Assembly (NCBI GenBank): GCA_028277515.1
Contig: JANQGC010000022.1
Span: forward strand, 1-50,173
Direction: 5' to 3'
Source: Anaerolineae bacterium
GTDB lineage: Bacteria; Chloroflexota; Anaerolineae; Promineifilales; Promineifilaceae
DNA: 50,173 bases
The position numbers were made by a program, and so were the translations under genes. A model generated the notes under the pieces. That model did no database searches and was not told where the DNA came from. It saw only the letters and a program-made list of their open reading frames with translations. Of the stretch, positions 24,629 to 32,173 are shown in pieces. The number at the start of each line of letters is the position of its first letter. Position 1 is the first letter of the stretch.

Positions 24629-24685
24629 ATGGCTGAGAAAGGAAAGCGAACATCCAAGCCGCAAGAGCAAAGCAAGGACATGTAA
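24629..24685 (+). CDS. 18-residue basic peptide ORF
   Basis: The ORF encodes MAEKGKRTSKPQEQSKDM, with GGAGAA 5 bases upstream of the ATG and a TATAAT further up. The first residues resemble the start of a small very basic hypothetical protein that is usually about 30-35 residues long in other bacteria, so this could be a truncated copy. It could also be a leader peptide for the kinase-like gene 112 bases downstream. Both ideas are weakly supported. Confidence 0.3.
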   Translation: MAEKGKRTSKPQEQSKDM

Positions 24686-24797
24686 GCTTGTCGTTAATTT
24701 CGCCAGGTTACTCAGACTCCATAAGTTCCATTATAAACGGGATGGTAATCCCAATCCGTAATCTGTTAATAAACCTTATCCGTGCCAGTAACTATCC

Positions 24798-25772
24798 ATG
24801 ATATTGGGTTTGGTATGGTATGGCGAAGATAAAGCAGGTGATTACATCTTGATAATCATTAGTCTAAATCACAAACAGAACAATAAAGGGTACGCTTACC
24901 GCCTTTGTGGGAAAAAGGTGCTCTCCAACCATCCAATAGAGGAGTTGGCTCATTTGTTTACAGGTTATGAAGATGGCCAGAAAGTAATAACGTATACTGC
25001 CGGCGAAGTCGCCAATCATGCCCCTCTCATTTTCGATGAACCAGGATGGGTAGGTAACGCCTGGCGACATGTGACCTGTTATGGTGATCAAAGTGGTTAC
25101 CGGTTGCAAGTTGAGGGTGTCGGCCGCTTCATTGTTTCAGAAGATGGAAATCAAATAATCTATCGAAAAGTCGAACTGCTGCCTGTTGATAGCCAGGCAT
25201 TAAATGCAACAATTTTGGGGCCGCCCTTAATTCTGGGGCTGGCTCTAAAGGATATCTGGTGCTTACATGCCAGCGCGATTTTTAAAGAGGGCTGTTTGAT
25301 CCTGTTCATTGGCGAATCAGGTCAAGGTAAATCGACCTTGGCCAGAGAACTGGTCATCAGACCAGAGAATGACTGCCTACTTGCTGCTGATGATATTACA
25401 CCGGTGATAATGACATCTGGCGACCTGGTCGGACTACCCCACTTCCCCCAGCTAAAGCTTGATGCCCAGAGCCAACCAGCTATCAATCTGCCGCAACGAG
25501 TGAGAGTTGGGGCGATTTATGCTGTACAAAAGGAGCAGGCTCATCGGCCGGTAAAGGAAATAAAATTGAATCAGAAAAATGCCCTATTAGCCCTTATCAG
25601 ACATTCCGTTGCCAGCCAATTGTTCAACCGTCTTACCCTTGAAAGGCATTTAGATTTTTGCACATATGCAGCCGGTCGTATTCCTGTATATAAGCTGCAT
25701 TATCCTCACCGCTTGACGGCCGTTGCTGAGGTGGCCGCTCAGCTAAATCTTGACCAAACTACTAAGCCTTAA
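24798..25772 (+). CDS. HPr kinase-like protein (HprK-related kinase)
   Basis: The product has 324 residues. An N-terminal beta-rich domain (YRLCGKKVLSN) is followed by LHASAIFKEGCLILFIGES, in which GESGQGKST (172-180) is the P-loop. LLAADDITPVI supplies the acidic residues after the P-loop as in HPr kinase/phosphorylase. No PTS genes are in view. HprK-related kinases of this type occur with nucleotidyltransferase-fold proteins near polysaccharide or RiPP loci, which agrees with the neighbours. Its TAA stop shares bases with the stop of the convergent gene (TTAA at 25769-25772). The target is unknown. Confidence 0.72.
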   Translation: MILGLVWYGEDKAGDYILIIISLNHKQNNKGYAYRLCGKKVLSNHPIEELAHLFTGYEDGQKVITYTAGEVANHAPLIFDEPGWVGNAWRHVTCYGDQSGYRLQVEGVGRFIVSEDGNQIIYRKVELLPVDSQALNATILGPPLILGLALKDIWCLHASAIFKEGCLILFIGESGQGKSTLARELVIRPENDCLLAADDITPVIMTSGDLVGLPHFPQLKLDAQSQPAINLPQRVRVGAIYAVQKEQAHRPVKEIKLNQKNALLALIRHSVASQLFNRLTLERHLDFCTYAAGRIPVYKLHYPHRLTAVAEVAAQLNLDQTTKP

Positions 25773-27874
25773 CTGTCATTGAAAATTATAGGTAAGTAGC
25801 TCTTACCGCCAACTGGCAATTCCTTAAAATCAGCCGTGATCGAAATATCCCCCTCCAATGTTAACTGAATAAATGGGGCTTTTTCGTTATTGTCTCCAAT
25901 CCAGGATGCAAAGTACCAGTTATCTGCCGGCTGAGCAAAGAGTGAAACCCGTTCACCATAGAGGTAACTCTCTTTATTAGGATTAATAGTTACATTCCCC
26001 TGTCCAACTACTTTGATATCTAATTCGTATTGTTCCTGAGAAAATATTGCGATTACTTCGGCATCATCGGTCATTGTCAACATCTTTATGGGTTCTGATC
26101 CTGTGGCCGCTCCTTCCCATGTTTCGAAATGCCAACCGGCAAAAGGATTCGCTTGCAATGTAACATCAGTTCCTTCGGGATAGGCAGCCAGATCCGGCGA
26201 AACATTTACTGTTCCACCTGTCCCAATACCTAGATTTTCTATCTGAACATCGAGTTGGTAAAGGGGAGCGTCATTGATAATTACTTGCCCAGACCTTATA
26301 TTATCATTGTCGTTAGCTGGTTGTTCGAGAATAGAATTATTGCTATCCAATTTCACCCAGAATGGATGGCTTCCCTCAGACAATCCACTCCATTCCACCT
26401 CGGCCGTATAAGACCTGGTTGCACATCCACGAACCAATCCTGATATTGTTTCACTTGCAATTGGCTGGGTGAGGGCAGCATCACGGTAAAAGGTGATGTC
26501 AAACGGCTTATCTACTGCCACATTTCCATTATTGCGAAATGTGATTGAAAGCCTGGCTGTAGATGTCCCATCTGGATCCTGCGACACTTGATTTCCAGAA
26601 ACGGATTGGAGAAAAAGGTTTCTATAGATAGGTTCATTTTGTATGTGACTCTTAAACGTTTCTCCAACACCGTTGTATTGGTTACCGTTGTTTTTTAATA
26701 AGTTTCCGGAATTTCCATTGCTCGACAATGCTGAGAACCAAATCCATTGCTGAACAAGCATATGATTATCAAGGCTGTATCCTAAATCTGGATCCTTAGC
26801 TTGATTGAGATAATCAAATGAACCGACCATAAACTGGGATACACGCTCATTGGTAAAACAATTACCAAATTCATCTTTCAAACCATTGCATACACCGCTA
26901 TTGGTATGGAAAGGATAAAGTGTACCATATTCGGTTATTATCAATGGTTTTTCTTGCTGGCCACGCTCCTTCATCCACTGGCGCATTGTTACAACTTGTT
27001 CAGCAAAGATAGACAAATTATCATGTTCGGCCAGGCAATAAACATCATCATCCGGGCAAAGCGAACTATCACCACCTGATGCCAGCTTACCTAGTTCCGG
27101 ATCTGTTCCCAGAGCGACGCTGGCGATATTGTTCGGTTGGCCATTCTTATCGAGTTCAGGCAAAACATAGGTGTGAATGGTCCAAATATCGACAGGTATT
27201 GGCTCACCATATTTTTCTAAGTATGAATCCCACATCATATCTAAGTACTGTAGACGCATCGGTGTAATCTGAATGAGTCCAGCATTCGCCACACGTGCTG
27301 TCGGATCAATACTTTTTATAAAATTGTAGACATCATGGTAAGCTTCAACATAAATATCTGCGTGAATATCATCTGTGGCCAAATTTTTGGGATTGATATC
27401 TCCAGGATTTGGTCCCCGCTCAATTTCGTTGCCGACAATCCAAAGATCCCCTGGATTATTACTGATAAGATCCGCTAATTCCTGGTCAAGCGGAACATTT
27501 GTGTACCAATCCGCTAAATATTCTCCTTCATCCGTTTTTTTCTGTTTTGTGCGGATCATGTGGATGAATTCAGCGTCGTTTTCGGGCATTGGAGCGAACC
27601 ATTTCGGGTGGTTAAATTTGTAAAAAATTCCCGCACCTGTGTCCGCAATAACCCATGAAGTTCCTTCACCGGAGGATACACCATAGCGACAGTTAGCCAA
27701 ACTTGCCTCGTTTTCAAATTTCCAACCTTCCTGATCCACAGCGTTGGCGATCTTAAAACCATCATTCTGCAGTAAAAACAGAATCCCTAAACATAGAATC
27801 ATTATGATTAAACTTATTCGAGCTGGATATTTTTTTCTTTTTGACTCCACAAAGTGACTCCATGAAGAACTCAT
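25769..27874 (-). CDS. Secreted glycoside-hydrolase-like protein with CARDB-like and InlB-type repeats
   Basis: From the ATG at 27874 the product has 701 residues. A signal anchor spans about residues 20-36. A TIM-barrel domain like clan GH-A enzymes (GH39 and relatives) follows, with a probable acid Glu in VGNEIERG near residue 150 and a nucleophile Glu in IITEYGTLYP near residue 315. A CARDB-like domain (about 440-540) comes next, then two repeats of about 70 residues (YQLDVQIENLG to AEVIAIF and YELDIKVVGQG to ITADF), and the tail SYLPIIFN. An upstream TTG at 27925 falls inside a terminator hairpin and is rejected. It probably cuts or binds an exported glycan of the neighbouring cluster. 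Confidence 0.7.
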   Translation of the reverse strand: MSSSWSHFVESKRKKYPARISLIIMILCLGILFLLQNDGFKIANAVDQEGWKFENEASLANCRYGVSSGEGTSWVIADTGAGIFYKFNHPKWFAPMPENDAEFIHMIRTKQKKTDEGEYLADWYTNVPLDQELADLISNNPGDLWIVGNEIERGPNPGDINPKNLATDDIHADIYVEAYHDVYNFIKSIDPTARVANAGLIQITPMRLQYLDMMWDSYLEKYGEPIPVDIWTIHTYVLPELDKNGQPNNIASVALGTDPELGKLASGGDSSLCPDDDVYCLAEHDNLSIFAEQVVTMRQWMKERGQQEKPLIITEYGTLYPFHTNSGVCNGLKDEFGNCFTNERVSQFMVGSFDYLNQAKDPDLGYSLDNHMLVQQWIWFSALSSNGNSGNLLKNNGNQYNGVGETFKSHIQNEPIYRNLFLQSVSGNQVSQDPDGTSTARLSITFRNNGNVAVDKPFDITFYRDAALTQPIASETISGLVRGCATRSYTAEVEWSGLSEGSHPFWVKLDSNNSILEQPANDNDNIRSGQVIINDAPLYQLDVQIENLGIGTGGTVNVSPDLAAYPEGTDVTLQANPFAGWHFETWEGAATGSEPIKMLTMTDDAEVIAIFSQEQYELDIKVVGQGNVTINPNKESYLYGERVSLFAQPADNWYFASWIGDNNEKAPFIQLTLEGDISITADFKELPVGGKSYLPIIFNDS

Positions 27875-27911
27875 TGGATTTAAACCCAAGTTTTCATCGT
27901 GATTTGCAACT

Positions 27912-27940
27912 AAAAAAGCCGTCAATTTTCATTGACGGCT
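27912..27940 (-). terminator. Strong intrinsic terminator between the polysaccharide operon and the hydrolase gene
   Basis: AGCCGTCAAT at 27917-27926 and ATTGACGGCT at 27931-27940 form a perfect 10-bp stem with a 4-base loop. On the - strand the stem runs into six Ts. It lies between the stop of the SH3-domain gene (27968) and the ATG of the hydrolase-like gene (27874), only about 38 bases before the latter, so it can end or attenuate the long operon. Confidence 0.85.
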
Positions 27941-27967
27941 GTCAGCAATTCTAAAAAATAAATTATA

Positions 27968-28933
27968 TCAGTGAAAGCCATTCAAGTTTCCCCCATTTAG
28001 ACGTTTCAAAAAAGCGGCCGAAACCCATCCCACTTCTTGACCTGCCTTCACACGACGCCAGGTAACAGGGATTTCCATATCCTGCTGTTTTATGAGATCA
28101 ACGATTTCATTAGGCTTCAATAACTTTAAAACCTTCCCTTTTGTATGGGGTTTCTCTCGTAATTTGAGCCCAAATGGTGAAACGACAACCGCTCGGGTCT
28201 CAATCTCAAGTGTAGAAGTGGGTTCTGTTCGATCAAAGAATTCATCAGGGTTGCTCTCATGAAATTCTTTCCCAGGGTTCACCACTTCAATTTGCGCTTG
28301 CTCAAGATCGCTTAAAGATGCCCCGTTCTTTACATACATTGGTGTTTGCTTGAAGGGAACCCTTGGGTTTTCGGTGATTTCACTTGGCCTAAAGTTCAAT
28401 AATAATTCTTCTTCCGATTTATGGATTGGCTGTGCCAACCAATCTGCGGGTGCATCATGTTTTGATCCAATTAATAGGCCTTGCCAGCTACAATTTCTGC
28501 AAGCGCAGCGAATTAGTTTTAAGAATAATAACTTGCAGACAATACGCTCCATTCGGAACCTTTGCACGCGAAGCAGCTCATGTTCGTGACAATTTGGGCA
28601 GCCATTGCTTCGCTCAAGTGCAGCCCTTCGAGGTAGTACCAAACGCCAGGTGCCCAGGATAAAAATCGACAACAATAGGATCCCAATGCCTGCATAAAAA
28701 AAATAGTCGGCCGGAATGCGAATACCGAGAAATGTTGATGAGAGCTTCTCGATATCAATGTTGAAACGATTTGAATAAAAGAATCCGGTTAGTAATATAG
28801 AGGCTGTAAACACCCCCCCCAAAAAAATTGCTAGAATGAACTTAATCTCAAGCAGTAAGCGCTTTCCACCACGACCTTTCTTAGATCCATGAGTAGCATT
28901 ATTATGATTGATAATCCCAGACGTAGTATCCAA
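27968..28933 (-). CDS. Membrane protein with Cys motif and C-terminal SH3-like domain
   Basis: The product has 321 residues. There are two membrane helices at about 30-52 and 74-96, then CPNCHEHELLRVQRF and CACRNCSWQG, which form a likely zinc-ribbon fold (about 111-150). A disordered linker follows, and a bacterial SH3-like domain occupies about 240-315 (GLKLREKPHTKGKVLKLL, then VTWRRVKAGQEVGWVS). The start is probably TTG at 28933, preceded by AAAGGTAG; no ATG is available before the first helix. It follows the BY-kinase gene by 91 bases and ends at the terminator. A scaffolding or cell-wall sensing role in polysaccharide export is inference. Confidence 0.68.
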   Translation of the reverse strand: MDTTSGIINHNNATHGSKKGRGGKRLLLEIKFILAIFLGGVFTASILLTGFFYSNRFNIDIEKLSSTFLGIRIPADYFFYAGIGILLLSIFILGTWRLVLPRRAALERSNGCPNCHEHELLRVQRFRMERIVCKLLFLKLIRCACRNCSWQGLLIGSKHDAPADWLAQPIHKSEEELLLNFRPSEITENPRVPFKQTPMYVKNGASLSDLEQAQIEVVNPGKEFHESNPDEFFDRTEPTSTLEIETRAVVVSPFGLKLREKPHTKGKVLKLLKPNEIVDLIKQQDMEIPVTWRRVKAGQEVGWVSAAFLKRLNGGNLNGFH

Positions 28934-29024
28934 AAAACTACCTTTATAAATTGCTCTTGAGACCCAATTCAGTAAGAATTTAAATTATAAACAACATTCC
29001 TTACACATAACCTTTCGTTGTGTT

Positions 29025-30752
29025 TTAACCCTTTGAACGAGCGAAAAGATTGGGAACCCACCGTCTTTTTCCATCTTTCCTGCTCCCTCTTTTTCGCTTG
29101 AGTCTTTTATTTTCTCCGTCAATATTTCCATCAGTGTTGGATTCATCGTGGTAGTAGGTACGTCCGTAATAATAATAGTAATAGTACCCGCCTGTTTTCG
29201 CCGACAAACGATTCAGGATAACACCAATTAAATTTGCATTGACTTCCATAAGTTTAGCAACGGCTTGTTCCAGTTGGTTACGCCTGGTCTCACCTGAATT
29301 ACTTATTAATACCACACCATCCGCTCTGGCGCTTAAAACGACGGCATCTGTCACTGCCAATATAGGAGGGCTGTCAACAATGACCAGATCAAAGTTATCT
29401 GACAGTACTTCCAACAGTTTTTTCATTTTTTCTGATCCCACCAGCTCTGCAGGATTTGGAGGAAGAGATCCGCTTGTTAATACAAAGAGATCCTTTTGTT
29501 GAGTTTCATGGATAGTGCCTTCAAGCAAATCGAAGATATCGAGTGCAGTTTCATTATATTCTCCATCAAGGATCATTTGCAGAAGCATGTTGGTCAAACC
29601 AAAATTTTTATTTGGGATCTCAAAAATCTTATGCTGCACTGGACGACGCAAGTCGCCATCTATGATCAATGTCCGGTGTCCTGCCTGAGCAAAAACAGTC
29701 CCTAGGTTGGCGACTGTGAGACTTTTTCCTTCGCCAGGGTTAGGGCTAGATACAACAATATTGCGGGCAGGCTTATCAATATTGGAAAACATGATCGCAG
29801 TGCGTAAACCGCGGTAGGCTTCGGAGACCGGTGATCGCGGTTGTTCCTGTGAAATCAGATTGTATTTCTCACCCCCATTTGTCGGGTATTTTGCAATCCC
29901 TGATAATGTTGGAAGATCAACAAGCTGCTGCACATCATCCGGTGTCTTAACTGTGTCATCTAAATATTCCAGGATATAAGCTGCCCCTGCGCCAAGTACA
30001 AAACCAATCGCTGCGGCCGTCAATACGGTGCTTAATTGATTGGGGCCGATGGGATTTAGTGGAACATTGGCTGACTCAAAAATGCTCAAGGTATTAATTG
30101 CCCCTTGTTGAGAACTAGCCAAAAGTGATGCATAATTTGATTGAAGAGAGGTCAATTTTGTTTCTAGTGCTTGAATTTGCGTCTGTGTATCCGCAATCTG
30201 CCTGGCGCTGAAAAGATCGGCCAGCTCTGCCTGCTTAGCCTCTATTTCGTCATTCGTTGCTTCAATCTGAGTCTCCAGATCATCAAGTTGGTCTTTAATA
30301 AAAGACTGACGCCCCTGGTCTTCCTCTTCTTGGGCAATAGTTGGGCTGCGCAGGACAACCTGGTTGGCTAATTCATTGGCTATGGCAGCCGCCCGCTCCG
30401 GGTCACTATCGGTCACTTTCAACTCAATTAGTAATGTATTAGGTACAATTCCAACTGTATATTCAGGGAGCCAAGTTAAACCAAGTGCTTCCATTGTTCC
30501 CACTTTTACAGGATCACGCTGGGCCATATCGGAATAGGTCTGGGCTAATTGTTGGCCAAGGTAAAACTCCATGCCTGTTGGATTTGGATTATTTATGGCC
30601 TGACCTAGCATTAAGGTCGATCGCGCCTGGTAAATAGGGGGTTGTTGATTGACGGCATAAAGGCTGGAAAGAGTAGCCACCATGGTAGATGCCAAGATGA
30701 GCCACCACCACTTTAACAATGGGGTAATATATTGTTTTATGTCCATTGACAT
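29025..30752 (-). CDS. Polysaccharide co-polymerase / BY-type tyrosine autokinase (Wzz-Wzc like)
   Basis: The product has 575 residues. The N-terminal Wzz domain has one membrane helix at about 17-33 and a periplasmic-type coiled coil (about 140-220, DDLETQIEATNDEIEAKQAE). A second helix lies near 240-262. The C-terminal bacterial tyrosine kinase domain has Walker A SSPNPGEGKS, A' LIIDGDLRRP and B LVIVDSPP. The tail holds seven Tyr in a row (523-529) plus two more at 533-534, the expected autophosphorylation cluster, and then a very basic end. It sets chain length and controls export of the polymer made by this cluster. AAAGGG precedes the ATG; a second in-frame ATG lies 6 bases on. Confidence 0.9.
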   Translation of the reverse strand: MSMDIKQYITPLLKWWWLILASTMVATLSSLYAVNQQPPIYQARSTLMLGQAINNPNPTGMEFYLGQQLAQTYSDMAQRDPVKVGTMEALGLTWLPEYTVGIVPNTLLIELKVTDSDPERAAAIANELANQVVLRSPTIAQEEEDQGRQSFIKDQLDDLETQIEATNDEIEAKQAELADLFSARQIADTQTQIQALETKLTSLQSNYASLLASSQQGAINTLSIFESANVPLNPIGPNQLSTVLTAAAIGFVLGAGAAYILEYLDDTVKTPDDVQQLVDLPTLSGIAKYPTNGGEKYNLISQEQPRSPVSEAYRGLRTAIMFSNIDKPARNIVVSSPNPGEGKSLTVANLGTVFAQAGHRTLIIDGDLRRPVQHKIFEIPNKNFGLTNMLLQMILDGEYNETALDIFDLLEGTIHETQQKDLFVLTSGSLPPNPAELVGSEKMKKLLEVLSDNFDLVIVDSPPILAVTDAVVLSARADGVVLISNSGETRRNQLEQAVAKLMEVNANLIGVILNRLSAKTGGYYYYYYYGRTYYHDESNTDGNIDGENKRLKRKRGSRKDGKRRWVPNLFARSKG

Positions 30753-30910
30753 TTACCCTTTTTCTCAATTGTGATCAATTCAATTATCACAGATTGAAAA
30801 TCTAAAGCTATTGCTGGTTTCTACTGCAAGTAGAGCCTAAGCATGAAAGACTTTTGTGACAAATTGCGTATTTCATGGATCTATATTTCTAGTTGCACTA
30901 CCTTACATTA

Positions 30911-32173
30911 TCAATTACGCGACTCTAGATTGGATGGTTGATAGATATTATCAACCATCCAATATTGTGATCGCCAATCATAATTTTGCTCTACAGTACG
31001 ACGGCCGTTGATAATCAATTTTTCTCTTAGAACAGGCTCATTCAATAATTTCACAACCGCATCTGCAAATGTTTCCGGATCATCTGCTATCAAGATATTT
31101 TCTCCCGGATCAATTGCAATGCCCTCCGCTCCAATCGTTGTTGAAACGATAGGCAGTCCCCATTGCCAGGCATCCAGAATTTTTACCCGCATCCCACCTC
31201 CAGCAAGGAGGGGCACTACGAATATGAGGCTATCGGCCAACAATCGGATTGGGTCTGCGATAAAATCTGTAACCTCAATCGGGCCGGTTGGCAGGGAATT
31301 TGCATTTTGCAAAGCTTTAACTTTTGCAGGTGGATCTTTCCCAACGATTGTGAAATGAGCCTCGGGTATTTTTTCGAGCACCATTGGGAAGACTTTGTTT
31401 GCAAACCAAAGCACGCCTTCAACATTTGGCGGCCAAAACATAGTGCCCAGATGGATAATTTTAGGAGCGTCCGCTCGTAAGTGAATCATTGGTTGGTTGT
31501 TTGGGTCGACACAGATTGGTACGACCGTGATTTTTTGATCGTACGCTCGAGCTTGGTCCTCAGAGGGCAACCGCAATAGTGCGGCTTTATCTTCCCTGGT
31601 GACAGTTAGGATATGATCGTATTGTTCTAGTAGGTCTGCTTCATAACCACTTAATAGATGGGCTTCGCGTCGCCATAGAGCCTGCAATACCAAGTTGCCT
31701 TCAAAACGCGCCTGCCGCTGAACGACTAAATAAAGAGCATTATGCTGATCGAGAACCAGAAGAGGTTTTTGTGTAGTAATATGAAGGTCCCGGGCGAACA
31801 TTCCATAATAGGCCATTGAGGTTTGGTCAGCATGAATAACCTCAAAGGTGGTTTTCTTCACTAACTGCTTGATACGTTCTTCCATTTCCGTAAGGTGATC
31901 GCGCAAAATCACTATAGGCAGGGAATAAATCACACTTTTCAAAAAAGCTTGCCCATTTTTAATCAGTGATCGTTGCATGGGAACAGTGACGATAGTTTGG
32001 CAATATTGTTGTAAATGTGAAATGGCTTCGGGTTGATCACTCTCACGAATGAAAGAAACTAAGGTTACATCGTGCCTTTCCGCCAAATGCCTCAAGACAT
32101 AATATGCACGAATCTTCGCCCCACCATAAAGAGGATAGGGTAATACTTGGGTCAGAAATAAAATGCATGCCAT
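30911..32173 (-). CDS. Glycosyltransferase, GT4 family
   Basis: The product has 420 residues and the GT-B fold. The N-terminus ILFLTQVLPYPLYGGAKIRAYY is that of sugar transferases acting with exopolysaccharide loci. KIIHLGTMFWPPNVEGVLWF opens the C-terminal donor domain, and AGGGMRVKILDAWQWGLPIVST is the donor-binding region with the E-x7-E equivalent altered. The ATG at 32173 directly abuts the TAG of the upstream glycosylphosphotransferase gene. Donor and acceptor sugars cannot be told. A 158-base gap with a TCTACT/AGTAGA hairpin separates it from the BY-kinase gene. Confidence 0.85.
   Translation of the reverse strand: MACILFLTQVLPYPLYGGAKIRAYYVLRHLAERHDVTLVSFIRESDQPEAISHLQQYCQTIVTVPMQRSLIKNGQAFLKSVIYSLPIVILRDHLTEMEERIKQLVKKTTFEVIHADQTSMAYYGMFARDLHITTQKPLLVLDQHNALYLVVQRQARFEGNLVLQALWRREAHLLSGYEADLLEQYDHILTVTREDKAALLRLPSEDQARAYDQKITVVPICVDPNNQPMIHLRADAPKIIHLGTMFWPPNVEGVLWFANKVFPMVLEKIPEAHFTIVGKDPPAKVKALQNANSLPTGPIEVTDFIADPIRLLADSLIFVVPLLAGGGMRVKILDAWQWGLPIVSTTIGAEGIAIDPGENILIADDPETFADAVVKLLNEPVLREKLIINGRRTVEQNYDWRSQYWMVDNIYQPSNLESRN

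Noticed and set aside
23061..25772. Lasso-peptide or other RiPP cluster around the kinase-like and nucleotidyltransferase-fold genes
   Set aside because: No cyclase, B1/B2 proteins or convincing precursor peptide; the 18-codon ORF lacks a leader/core layout.
27875..27925. Longer start (TTG at 27925) for the hydrolase-like gene
   Set aside because: It lies inside the terminator stem and adds residues ahead of a normal signal anchor; the ATG at 27874 is better.
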